Below are positions 7,960 through 16,919 of a DNA stretch of 64,000 nucleotides, in pieces. The position numbers and the translations under genes were made by a program. Within the stretch, counting starts at the first letter, position 1. Each line of letters opens with the position of its first letter. Below the pieces are notes generated by a model, which was not told the origin of the DNA, made no database searches, and saw only the letters and a list, made by a program, of their open reading frames with translations. The stretch comes from Streptomyces durmitorensis. GTDB lineage: Bacteria; Actinomycetota; Actinomycetes; Streptomycetales; Streptomycetaceae. The stretch spans positions 9,300,001-9,364,000 of the forward strand of contig NZ_CP097289.1 of the NCBI RefSeq assembly GCF_023498005.1, written 5' to 3'.

Positions 7960-9282
7960 ATGACGCAGCAGAGCCGCAGACCCTTCCCCACCCGCGAGGC
8001 ACGCGAGCCGAGCCGCCGCACCGTGGTCCGCGGATCCCTCGGGGTCGGGGCCGCCGCGCTGGGCGCCCCGCTCCTTTCCGCCTGCGGCGGCGGTCCTGCC
8101 GCCGATCCGAAGACGGTGACCTTCGGGTCGAACGGGGCCGATGCCACCCCCGAGAAGGCCTACGCCGCCGTCACCGGCGCGTTCACCGAGGACAGCGGCC
8201 TCAAGGTCAAGACGAACACCGTCGACCACGACACGTTCCAGAAGAGCATCTCCACCTACCTCCAGGGCACCCCGGACGACGTCTTCACCTGGTTCGCGGG
8301 CTACCGCATGCAGTACTTCGCCAAGAAGAAGCTGGCCCATCCCATCGACGACGTATGGGAGAAAATAGGCTCCGGATTCAGCGATGCCGCCAAGCAGCTG
8401 TCCAAGGGCGAGGACGGGAAGTACTACTTCGTCCCGCTGTACAACTACCCATGGGCCGTCTTCTACCGCAAGAGCGTGTTCAAGCAGCGGGGCTATGAAG
8501 TCCCCCGTACCTGGAGCGAGTTCACCGCTCTCGCCAAGAAGATGAAGAAGGACGGGCTCTCGCCGATCGCGTCCGGCTACGGCGGCGGCGACAGCTGGTC
8601 CATCCTCGGCGCCTTCGACTATCTGAATCTCCGCGCCAACGGCTACGACTTCCACATGGACCTGATGCGGGGCGAGGTCGCCTGGACCGACCGCCGCACC
8701 ACCAAGACCCTCGATCTGTGGCGTGAGTTGAGCGGCTTCTACCAGCAGGGCGCGGGCGGCCGCTCCTGGCAGGACGCCGCCCAGTCGCTGCTCGACAAGG
8801 AGTCGGGCATGGCGGTCATCGGGCTCTTCCTCGGCCAGCAGATCACCGACGAGAAGCTCCGCGCGGACATCGACTTCTTCCCCTTCCCGGAGGTCGACCC
8901 GACCCACGGCCAGGAGGCCGTCGAGGCCCCCACCGACGGCTTCATGCTCAGCCGCAAGCCGAAGAACCTCAAGGGCGCCACGAAGCTGCTCGCCTACCTC
9001 GGCGGCGCCGAGGCCGAGAACCTCTACATGGGCGTCGACCCGAGCAACGTCGCCGTCAACTCCCGTGCGGACACCGGCAAGTACAACGCCCTGCAGAAGA
9101 AGTCCGCCGACCTCATCGCGTCGGCCAAGCACATCACCCAGTTCGGCGACCGCGACAGCGACCCGGGCTTCATCTCCACCGTCGTACTGCCCGGATTCAC
9201 CCAGTGGCTCGGTCACCCGGACGACGGCGCGGCCCTCCTGAAGAAGATCGAGTCCCAGCGTTCGCGCTTCTTCACGGCCTGA
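7960..9282 (+). CDS. Sugar ABC transporter substrate-binding lipoprotein
   Basis: 440 aa. Twin arginines (PSRRTVVRGSLGVG) precede a lipobox LLSAC with lipid-bearing Cys42, so it is a Tat-exported lipoprotein anchored outside the membrane. The rest matches family-1 extracellular solute-binding proteins (PYDDVFTWFAGYR-like and YNYPWAVFYRKSVF segments). It captures oligosaccharides for the two permeases that follow. The ATG at 7960 is 8 nt after the ROK stop with GGAG before it. Neighbouring alpha-galactosidase and alpha-fucosidase genes suggest galactose- or fucose-decorated oligosaccharides as ligands; that is inference. Confidence 0.92.
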   Translation: MTQQSRRPFPTREAREPSRRTVVRGSLGVGAAALGAPLLSACGGGPAADPKTVTFGSNGADATPEKAYAAVTGAFTEDSGLKVKTNTVDHDTFQKSISTYLQGTPDDVFTWFAGYRMQYFAKKKLAHPIDDVWEKIGSGFSDAAKQLSKGEDGKYYFVPLYNYPWAVFYRKSVFKQRGYEVPRTWSEFTALAKKMKKDGLSPIASGYGGGDSWSILGAFDYLNLRANGYDFHMDLMRGEVAWTDRRTTKTLDLWRELSGFYQQGAGGRSWQDAAQSLLDKESGMAVIGLFLGQQITDEKLRADIDFFPFPEVDPTHGQEAVEAPTDGFMLSRKPKNLKGATKLLAYLGGAEAENLYMGVDPSNVAVNSRADTGKYNALQKKSADLIASAKHITQFGDRDSDPGFISTVVLPGFTQWLGHPDDGAALLKKIESQRSRFFTA

Positions 9283-9323
9283 CACCTCCTGACACGGCCT
9301 GATCAGGACCGGGAAGGTTCACC

Positions 9324-10268
9324 ATGTCCCCCGTGCGCACAGTGCGCCCAGCGCCCCCGTCCAAGCGTGCCCGACCCCGGCGGCTCGGCCCCGGTGACCG
9401 CGTCTTCCTCACCGTCATCGTCGGCATTCCGCTGCTCGCCCTGCTGGTCTTCGTCTGGCTTCCCGCGCTCGCCTCCGTGGGCCTGTCCTTCACGAACTGG
9501 GACGGCATCGCGCTGTCCGACATCCGCTGGACCGGTCTCGACAACTACCGGGAGATCTTCACCAATTACCCGCCGTTCTGGCCGGCCGTCCAGCACAACG
9601 TCGTCTGGCTGCTGTTCACGGCGCTGCTGCCCACCCCGTTCGGCATCTTCCTCGCCTACCAGCTCGACCGGAAGATCCGCTTCACACGGATCTACCAGAC
9701 CGCGATCTTCCTGCCGATGGTGCTCTCGCTCGCCGTCGTCGGCTTCATCTGGGAGATCATCTACAACCCCGACAACGGGCTGCTCAACGGCATCCTGAGC
9801 GGGGCGGGTTCCGGTCAGCCCATCGACTGGCTCGGCGACCCCGACCTCAACCTCTGGGCCGTGCTCGTCGCGTCGGCCTGGCGGCACACCGGCTACATCA
9901 TGATCCTCTACCTGGCGGGCCTGAAGGGCTTCGACCCCGCGCTGAAGGAGGCCGCCGCCCTCGACGGCGCCAACGGCCGCCAGACGTTCCTGCGGGTGGT
10001 CTTTCCGGCGCTCAAGCCGGTCAACATCATCATCCTCGTCGTGACCGTCATGGAGTCGCTGCGGGCGTTCGACATCGTGTACGTCCTGGGCGGCGGCACC
10101 GGCAGCAAACCCGGCATGGAGCTCCTCTCGCTCCTGATCACCGACAACATCATCGGCGAGTCCAGCCACATCGGTTACGGCTCCGCGCTCGCGGTCGTCC
10201 TGCTCGTCGTCTCCCTGCTGGCCATCTGCGCCTTCCTCGTACAGACCTTCCGCAAGGAGGACAAGTGA
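9324..10268 (+). CDS. Sugar ABC transporter permease (MalF/UgpA type)
   Basis: 314 aa with about six membrane helices and the inner-membrane component EAA loop (KEAAALDGANGRQTFLRVVFPALKP, near residues 210-235) that docks the ATPase. It is one half of the membrane channel working with the lipoprotein at 7960 and the permease at 10265. Its last codon overlaps the next start by 4 bp. A GGGAAGG-like site precedes the ATG. Confidence 0.92.
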   Translation: MSPVRTVRPAPPSKRARPRRLGPGDRVFLTVIVGIPLLALLVFVWLPALASVGLSFTNWDGIALSDIRWTGLDNYREIFTNYPPFWPAVQHNVVWLLFTALLPTPFGIFLAYQLDRKIRFTRIYQTAIFLPMVLSLAVVGFIWEIIYNPDNGLLNGILSGAGSGQPIDWLGDPDLNLWAVLVASAWRHTGYIMILYLAGLKGFDPALKEAAALDGANGRQTFLRVVFPALKPVNIIILVVTVMESLRAFDIVYVLGGGTGSKPGMELLSLLITDNIIGESSHIGYGSALAVVLLVVSLLAICAFLVQTFRKEDK

Positions 10269-11191
10269 CCGCGACCGTCACCCCGCCGGCCGCCGGCTCA
10301 CGCACCCGCCGCGCAACCCCGACGGGCGACGGCCCACCGCGCCCCGGGCGGCAGACCGGCAGGCACCTCCTCCTCGGCGGGATCGCCCTCCTGTGGCTCG
10401 TCCCGCTGCTGTGGGCGGTGTACACCTCACTGCGGCCCTACGAGGACACCGCGAAGCACGGCTATCTGTCCTGGCCGCACGGCATCAGCCTGGAGAACTT
10501 CTCCAACGCCTGGAGCCAGTCCGGGATGCCGCACTTCTTCTGGAACTCCGTCCTCATCACGATCCCGGCGGTGCTCGGCACCCTGCTGTTCTCGGCCGCC
10601 GTGGCCTTCTTCGTCTCGCGCTTCGACTTCCGGTGGAACATCGCCCTGCTCATGTTCTTCACCGCGGGCAACCTGCTGCCCGCGCAGGTGCTCATCACCC
10701 CGCTGTACCGGCTCTATCTCCAGGTCCCGCTGCCCGGCTGGATGAGCGACTCGTTCCTGCTCTACGACTCCGTCTGGGGCATCATCGCGATCCACATCGC
10801 CTACCAGTGCGGGTTTTGCACCTTCGTCCTCAGCAACTACATGAGGACGATCCCCAAGGAGATCACCGAAGCATCCCTGGTGGACGGCGCTCCCGTGTGG
10901 CGGCAGTTCTTCCAGATCGTCCTGCCCCTGTGCCGCCCGGCCTTCGCGGCGCTCGCCACCCTCGAATCGATCTGGATCTACAACGACTTCTTCTGGTCGC
11001 TCGCCCTGATCGACACCGGCGACAAGCGACCGATCACCTCCGCCCTCGCCAATCTCCAGGGCCAGTACTTCACCAACCCCAACCTCATCGCGGCCGGTGC
11101 GCTGCTGACCGCGATCCCCACGCTCCTCGTGTACTTCGCGCTCCAGCGCCAGTTCATCAGCGGGCTGACCATCGGTTCCGGCAAGGGCTGA
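10265..11191 (+). CDS. Sugar ABC transporter permease (MalG/UgpE type)
   Basis: 308 aa starting at GTG 10265 inside the previous stop (GTGA overlap, with AAGGAGG just upstream). About six helices; the EAA-like loop is TEASLVDGAPVWRQFFQIVLPLCRP. It pairs with the 9324 permease. No ATP-binding subunit gene follows, as is usual for Streptomyces carbohydrate importers, which share the multipurpose ATPase MsiK encoded elsewhere; that ATPase assignment is from family knowledge, not seen here. Confidence 0.92.
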   Translation: MTATVTPPAAGSRTRRATPTGDGPPRPGRQTGRHLLLGGIALLWLVPLLWAVYTSLRPYEDTAKHGYLSWPHGISLENFSNAWSQSGMPHFFWNSVLITIPAVLGTLLFSAAVAFFVSRFDFRWNIALLMFFTAGNLLPAQVLITPLYRLYLQVPLPGWMSDSFLLYDSVWGIIAIHIAYQCGFCTFVLSNYMRTIPKEITEASLVDGAPVWRQFFQIVLPLCRPAFAALATLESIWIYNDFFWSLALIDTGDKRPITSALANLQGQYFTNPNLIAAGALLTAIPTLLVYFALQRQFISGLTIGSGKG

Positions 11192-11256
11192 CCCGCACAG
11201 CCGCGCGTACGTCCCGCACCCCGACACGCTGCCCCCGACTTCAGGAGGTCCGGCCC

Positions 11257-13130
11257 ATGCGGTCGTCCCTGTACTCCTCCCTGCTCGCCCTCGCCCTCGC
11301 CGCCGGTCCGACGACGGCCGTGCCCGCCGCCGCTGCTCCTGTGGCCGAGGCGAGGCCCGCCGCGGATCTGGCCCAGAAGCCCTTCATGGGCTGGACCAGC
11401 TGGAGCATGCAGTCCTCGAAGTACCCCGGGCTCAACCCCGACGGCGACTACAGTTACCTGACCGAGAAGAACGTCCTCCAGCAGACCGATGCCATGGCGT
11501 CCAAGCTCAAGAAGTACGGCTACGAGTACGTCAACATCGACGCCGGCTGGTGGCGTGACATGGCGTGGAAGCCGGAGTTCGACGCCTACGCCCGCCAGGC
11601 ACCGAACGCGGGCCGCTTCCCGCGCGGCATGAAACCGGTCGCCGACGACATCCACGCCAAGGGCCTCAAGGCGGGCATCTACCTGCCGGTGGGCCTGGAG
11701 AAGGAGGCGTACGGCGAGGGCAAGGTGCCCATCTGGAAATCCACGCCAAGGGCCTCAAGGCGGGCATCTACCTGCCGGTGGGCCTGGAGAAGGAGGCGTA
11801 CGGCGAGGGCAAGGTGCCCATCTGGAACGCGGAGGGCTGCACGACCGCCGACATCGTCCACGACGACCTGCGCACCACCAACGGCTGGGACAGCGCCTAC
11901 AAACTCGACTTCTCCCGGCCCTGCGCGCAGAAGTACATCGACTCGCAGGCCCAGCTCTTCGCCGACTGGGGCTACGACTTCCTCAAGCTGGACGGAGTGG
12001 GCCCCGGCTCCTCCAAGAGCGGAGACAACTACAACAACGTCGCCGACGTCGCCGCCTGGAAGAAGGCGATCGCCAAGGCCGGGCGCCCGATCCACCTGGA
12101 GATCTCCTGGGCCCTGGACATCAACCACGTCGCCGACTGGAAGCAGTACTCCAACGGCTGGCGCATCGACACGGACGTCGAGTGCTACTGCAACACCCTG
12201 GTGTCGTGGGAGAACTCCGTCGACGACCGCTGGGACGACGCTCCCGGCTGGACCCGGCACGCCGGTCCTGGTGGCTGGAACGACCTCGACTCCCTGAACG
12301 TGGGCAACGGCGAGATGGACGGCCTGACCAAGGCCGAACGGCAGAGCTACGCGACGCTGTGGGCCATCGCCAAGTCGCCCCTCTACACCGGCGACGACCT
12401 CACCCGCCTGGACGACTACGGCGTATCGCTCCTGACCAACCGCGAGGTCATCGCCCTCAACCAGGGCAGCACGCCACCCGCGAGGCCCGTCACCGCATCC
12501 GGCAACCGGCAGGTCTGGAGCGCGAAGAACGCCGACGGCAGCCACACCGTCGCCCTGTTCAACCTCGGCGACTCGCCCGCCGCCGTCACCGCCGACTTCT
12601 CCACCCTCGGCTTCTCGGGCCGGGGCAAGGTCCGTGACCTGTGGAACCACGAGGACCTCGGCACCTACAAGGACAAGGTGACCCAGACGCTGCCCGCGCA
12701 CGGCTCGCGCCTGTTCACGGTCGCACCGCGAGGCCCCGAGCAGCAGATGACGGGGTACGAGGCCGAGTCCGCCGCCAACACCCTCAGCGGCCACGCGGCG
12801 GTCGGCGACTGCGCCGCGTGCTCGGGGGGCAGCAAGGTCGGCAATCTCTACCAGGGCGGAAAGCTCCGGTTCAACGACGTCGTGGTGGGCAAGGCAGGGC
12901 GTTACGTGATCGACGTCGCGTACGTCAGCGGTGATCCGCGCACGGTCCAGGTCTCCGCCAACGGCCAAGGCCCCACCGCCCTGAAGTTCCCCTCCACCGG
13001 GGACTGGGGAACCGCCGAGACGATCGGCGTGCCGGTGACCTTCAAGGCCGGCAGCAACACGGTCACCTTCGACAGCGGCGACGGCTACGCCCCTGACATC
13101 GACCGGATCGGCGTACCGAAGCGTTCCTGA
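11257..13130 (+). pseudogene. GH27 alpha-galactosidase with CBM35-like domain, frameshifted by an 89-bp duplication
   Basis: From ATG 11257: signal peptide (about 30 residues), then the GH27 barrel start KPFMGWTSWS and DAGWW. After about 161 codons an exact second copy of 89 bp (11739-11827) throws the frame by +2; the first frame then reads nonsense to a stop at 12297 (346 aa product). The true frame resumes in the second copy and runs to 13130 with the nucleophile region YDFLKLDGVG, RIDTDVECYC (probable acid/base Asp), a C-terminal beta domain, and a 120-residue CBM35-like module (YEAESAANTLSG to DIDRIGVPK). Removing one copy restores 594 aa. GAGG precedes the ATG. It is either a real recent mutation or an assembly or sequencing error; everything else looks intact. 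Confidence 0.88.
11650..11827 (+). repeat. Perfect 89-bp tandem direct duplication
   Basis: 11650-11738 and 11739-11827 are identical. Flanking bases differ on both sides (11649 C against 11738 A; 11739 A against 11828 C), so the match is exactly one unit long with no microhomology at the join. 89 is not a multiple of 3, so it breaks the GH27 frame. Confidence 0.95.
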
Positions 13131-13201
13131 CAGGCAAGGCCCCCGCACATCCCGCATGCACCCCCCCCCAAACGCACCATCCCTCCGGAATGGAGTGCCT
13201 C

Positions 13202-15622
13202 GTGGACGACGACCAGCACACCGGCTCGGCCCGGCGCAGACCGAGCCGCCGCGACATCCTCTCCGTGGCCGCCGCCGCGGGCGCCTTCACCGCACTCGGC
13301 GGCCTGCCCGCCTTCGCGGCCACCGCCCCCGCGACCCGGGAGACGGACTCACCCCTGCTCGCCGCAGCGGAGACGACCCGCTTCTGGTACCAGGCGCCCG
13401 CATCCGACCGGGCGATGATCGAACAGGGCCTGCCCGTGGGCAACGGGCGGCTCGGCGCGCTCACCGGCAACGACCCCGCCCGCGAACTGCTCCTCATCAC
13501 CGACGCGACCCTGTGGACCGGCGGCCTCAACGCCACCCTCGACGCGGACGGCCAATTCCCTTATGGCCGGGGCGACTTCGGCTCCTTCACTCTCCTTGGT
13601 CGACTGACCGTGGACATACCCGACCACGACCTCTCGGCGGTCTCCGACTACCGCCGCGACCTCGACATCAGCCAGGGGCTCGTCACCACCTCGTATGTCC
13701 GCTCGGGGGTGAGGTATCTGCGCCGGATCTTCGCGAGCCATCCCGACGACGCCATCGTCCTGCATTTCTCGCAGCAGGGCGGTGGCCGCCACACGGGAAC
13801 GGTCACCCTCGCGGGCACGCATGACGAGACCACCACCGCGCACGGCCCCCGGTCCGCCTCGTTCGGCGCCGCCTTCCCGGACGGCGGTCTTCGCTACGGC
13901 GCCGCGGTGACGGCGTACAGCACCACTGGCACGGTGGCCGTCGACGGCTCGCGGATCTCCTTCGCCGGATGCAAGGAGCTCACCGTCGTGGTCAGCGGCG
14001 GCACCAACTACGCGCCCGACGCGGCCGCCGGCTACCGCGACCCCGATCTCGACCCGCAGCGGCTCGCCAGGACCAAGGCCCTCGCGGCGGCCCGCCATTC
14101 GCCGACCACGCTCCTGCACTCCCATGTCGCCGACCACCGGCGCCTGTTCGAGCGGATGGACGTCTCGCTCGGCACGTCGTCCCGGGCACAACGCGGCCTC
14201 GACACCTGGGAGCGTGTGCAGGCACGCGCCCAGGACGGCGAGCCCGACCCCGAACTAGAGGCGTCCTACCTCCAGTTCGGCCGCTATCTCATGATCGCCG
14301 GATCCCGCGACAGCCTGCCGCTCAACCTCCAGGGCCTGTGGCTGGACGGCAACGACCCGGACTGGATGGCGGATTACCACACCGACATCAACATCCAGAT
14401 GAACTACTGGCTGGCCGACCGTGCGGCTCTCTCCCCCTGCTTCGACGCGTACGCCGACTACTGCCTGGCGCAGCTTCCCTCCTGGACCGAACTCACCCGG
14501 ACCCTGTTCAACGACCCGCGCAACCGCTACCGCAACTCCAGCGGGAAGATCGCGGGCTGGACCGTGGCCATCTCCACCAACATCCACGGCGGGAACGGCT
14601 GGTGGTGGCATCCCGCCGGAAACGCCTGGCTGTCCAACTCCCTCTTCGAGCACTACGAATTCACCCAGGGCAGGGCCTACCTCGCCAGGATCCACCCGCT
14701 GCTCAAGGGGGCCTGCGAGTTCTGGGAGGCCCGGCTGCTCACGACGACCGTCACCGACGAGGCGACCGGCAAGAGCCGCGAGGTCCTGATCGCCGACAGC
14801 GACTGGTCTCCCGAACACGGTCCGCTCGACGCCAAGGGCATCACGTACGCCCAGGAACTGGTGTGGGCGCTCTTCGAGAACTACCGCACCGCCTGCTCCG
14901 TCCTCGGCAGGGACACCGCCCACGGCAAGGCGATCGGCAAGCTCCAGGACCGGCTCCACCTCCCCCAAGTCAGCCAGAAGACCGGCTGGTTGGAGGAGTG
15001 GATGTCACCCGAGAACCTCGGCGAGACCACCCACCGGCACCTCTCCCCGCTGGTCCAGCTCTTCCCCGGTGACAGGATCCGCCCCGACGAATCGACCCCG
15101 AAGGCCCTGGTCGAAGGGGCAACGGCGCTGCTCGCCGCGCGCGGCATGGAGAGCTTCGGCTGGGCGAACGCCTGGCGGAGCCTGTGCTGGGCCCGCCTGA
15201 AGGACGCGGACAAGGCGTACCAGCTGGTCGTGAACAATCTGCGGCCGTCGATCGGCGGGAGCAACGGCACCGCGATGAACCTCTTCGACATCTACGAGGT
15301 CGAGCAGGGCCGCGGCATCTTCCAGAGCGACTCCAACTTCGGTACGGCGGCAGCGATGTTGGAGATGCTGGTCTACTCCCGGCCGGGACACGTCGAGCTG
15401 CTGCCCGCCCTGCCCGATGCCTGGGCACGCTCCGGCTCGGTCACCGGCGTCGGCGTGCGCGGCGGCTTCGTGGTCGACCTGCGCTGGCGGGCGGGGAAGG
15501 TCACCGAGGCCCGGCTGCGCAGTGTCGGCGGACGCAGCACCACGGTGTCGTACGGAGGAGTGAGGAGGAAGGTCGCCCTTGAGCCGGGCGGCTCCATCAC
15601 GCTGCGGGGAGCGGGCAGTTGA
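13202..15622 (+). CDS. GH95 alpha-L-fucosidase/alpha-galactosidase family enzyme, Tat-exported
   Basis: 806 aa. GTG 13202 follows GGAG by 6 nt; the ATG at 13190 lies within that site and is less likely. Residues about 15-45 form a twin-arginine signal (RRPSRRDILSVAAAAGAF). The mature part has a GH95 N-terminal beta domain (FWYQAPASDRAMIEQGLPVGNG), an (alpha/alpha)6 barrel with LPLNLQGLWLDGNDPDW, DINIQMNYW, HGGNGWWWHP and W-ANAWRSLCWARL segments, and a C-terminal beta domain. GH95 enzymes remove alpha-1,2-fucose from xyloglucan or host glycans, or alpha-galactose; which applies is unknown. The secreted location suggests trimming before uptake by the upstream importer. Confidence 0.9.
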   Translation: MDDDQHTGSARRRPSRRDILSVAAAAGAFTALGGLPAFAATAPATRETDSPLLAAAETTRFWYQAPASDRAMIEQGLPVGNGRLGALTGNDPARELLLITDATLWTGGLNATLDADGQFPYGRGDFGSFTLLGRLTVDIPDHDLSAVSDYRRDLDISQGLVTTSYVRSGVRYLRRIFASHPDDAIVLHFSQQGGGRHTGTVTLAGTHDETTTAHGPRSASFGAAFPDGGLRYGAAVTAYSTTGTVAVDGSRISFAGCKELTVVVSGGTNYAPDAAAGYRDPDLDPQRLARTKALAAARHSPTTLLHSHVADHRRLFERMDVSLGTSSRAQRGLDTWERVQARAQDGEPDPELEASYLQFGRYLMIAGSRDSLPLNLQGLWLDGNDPDWMADYHTDINIQMNYWLADRAALSPCFDAYADYCLAQLPSWTELTRTLFNDPRNRYRNSSGKIAGWTVAISTNIHGGNGWWWHPAGNAWLSNSLFEHYEFTQGRAYLARIHPLLKGACEFWEARLLTTTVTDEATGKSREVLIADSDWSPEHGPLDAKGITYAQELVWALFENYRTACSVLGRDTAHGKAIGKLQDRLHLPQVSQKTGWLEEWMSPENLGETTHRHLSPLVQLFPGDRIRPDESTPKALVEGATALLAARGMESFGWANAWRSLCWARLKDADKAYQLVVNNLRPSIGGSNGTAMNLFDIYEVEQGRGIFQSDSNFGTAAAMLEMLVYSRPGHVELLPALPDAWARSGSVTGVGVRGGFVVDLRWRAGKVTEARLRSVGGRSTTVSYGGVRRKVALEPGGSITLRGAGS

Positions 15623-15630
15623 GGACCGGC

Positions 15631-16845
15631 ATGTGGCGCGTGCGCCGTGGGCGGGCCGTCGCTGCCGTCTGCGGGCTCGTGCTCGCGCTGTGCTTACCGG
15701 CGACGGCTTCGGCCGCGACGGCCGCAGGGGAGTCGTCGCGGCATCAGGTCGTCACGTGGGGAGCGAGCGCCGACCGGCTCGGCGAGGCGGTGGCCGACCG
15801 CAGCTACCGCCTCGTCGTCCGGACGAGCGTCGGCGGCGCCCATCCGCGGATCAGGCTGTCCAACGCCTTCGGCGACCGGCCGGTGACCTTCGGCAGCGCC
15901 TACGCCGGAGCGCGCGCGGAGGGCGCGCGGCTCGTCCCCGGCAGCAACCGAAGGATCACCTTCGGGGGCGGGCGGACCGTCACGGTGGCGCCGGGCGAGA
16001 GCGTGACCAGCGATCCGTTGTCCGGACGGCTCGCGGCCCAGAGCGATCTGGTCGTCAGCCTGTACGTGGCCGAGGCCGCGGGCCAGGCGACGGGGCACGG
16101 CATGGCCATGCAGACGTCGTACGCGGCGAGTGGCGACCATGCCCGGGAGGAGGGAGAGGGCAGTTGGGGCGAGCGGATCAGCTCGTGGTTCCATCTCGAC
16201 GCGGTGAGTGTGGAGAGCGGGGCGGACACGGGCGCCCTGGTCGCGCTCGGCGACTCCATCACGGACGGCTGGCAGTCCACCGGCGACACGAACCGCCGCT
16301 GGCCCGACTATCTGTCGCGGCGGCTGCAGAGTGCGTCCGGGACCGGCATCAAGGGTGTCGCCAACGAGGGCATCTCCGGCAACAAGGTGCTTGCCGACGG
16401 CGCCGGGCAGAGCGCCCTGGCCCGGCTGGAACGCGACGTCCTCTCCCAACCGGGCGTGCGCACGGTGTTCTTGTTCGAGGGCATCAACGACATCAAGGCG
16501 CACACCGGCGTCACGGCGGGCCAACTCATCGCCGGATACCGGCAGATCATCGAGCGGTCGCACGCGGCGGGCAAGTGCGTCGTGGGCGCGACGGTACTGC
16601 CCTTCAAGGACTGGTCGGAGTTCGACGCCGCGGGTGAGGCGGTGCGCCAGGAGGTCAACGACTTCATCAGGAACAGCGCCGATCTCGATGCCGTCACCGA
16701 CTTCGACAAGGCGCTTCGCAGCCCGTACGACCCAGAACGCCTGCTCCCGGTCTTCGACGGAGGGGACCACCTCCATCCCAGCGACAAGGGCATGCGGGTG
16801 ATGGCCGACGCCGTCAACCTGGCGGAGCTGGAGTGCGGGCGGTGA
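15631..16845 (+). CDS. Secreted SGNH/GDSL hydrolase
   Basis: 404 aa from ATG 15631 (a TTG at 15619 overlapping the GH95 stop is also open). Signal peptide to about residue 28, an N-terminal beta-rich region, then the SGNH fold: block I GDSITDGW, block II GISGNKVL, block III EGINDIKA and block V DHLHPSD. These enzymes are serine esterases or lipases, often carbohydrate acetylesterases, which would fit removal of acetyl groups from hemicellulose beside the glycosidases. It is tightly coupled to the GH95 gene. Codon 22 (15694-15696, in the signal peptide) is TTA, the rare leucine codon read by the bldA tRNA in Streptomyces, so production may be tied to development. Confidence 0.88.
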   Translation: MWRVRRGRAVAAVCGLVLALCLPATASAATAAGESSRHQVVTWGASADRLGEAVADRSYRLVVRTSVGGAHPRIRLSNAFGDRPVTFGSAYAGARAEGARLVPGSNRRITFGGGRTVTVAPGESVTSDPLSGRLAAQSDLVVSLYVAEAAGQATGHGMAMQTSYAASGDHAREEGEGSWGERISSWFHLDAVSVESGADTGALVALGDSITDGWQSTGDTNRRWPDYLSRRLQSASGTGIKGVANEGISGNKVLADGAGQSALARLERDVLSQPGVRTVFLFEGINDIKAHTGVTAGQLIAGYRQIIERSHAAGKCVVGATVLPFKDWSEFDAAGEAVRQEVNDFIRNSADLDAVTDFDKALRSPYDPERLLPVFDGGDHLHPSDKGMRVMADAVNLAELECGR

Positions 16846-16862
16846 ACCGGCGCGAGCGCTTA

Positions 16863-16877
16863 TTGCTGAAACAGCAA
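16863..16877. promoter_or_regulatory. Perfect dyad upstream of the flavoprotein gene
   Basis: TTGCTG-aaa-CAGCAA is a perfect inverted repeat 43 nt before the ATG at 16920. It is placed to act as an operator for that gene. No regulator gene adjoins it, so the binding protein is unknown. Confidence 0.5.
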
Positions 16878-16919
16878 GGAAGCTTGCCGATCTGCTGAGG
16901 TCGGGCGCACGGTGTCCGC

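Noticed and set aside
9290..9310. CCTGATCAGG palindrome between binding protein and permease genes
   Set aside because: Short, within an operon gap, no second element to support an operator or terminator.
13161..13169. Run of nine C before the GH95 gene, considered as a phase-variable tract
   Set aside because: It lies in the untranslated gap upstream of GTG 13202 and breaks no frame.
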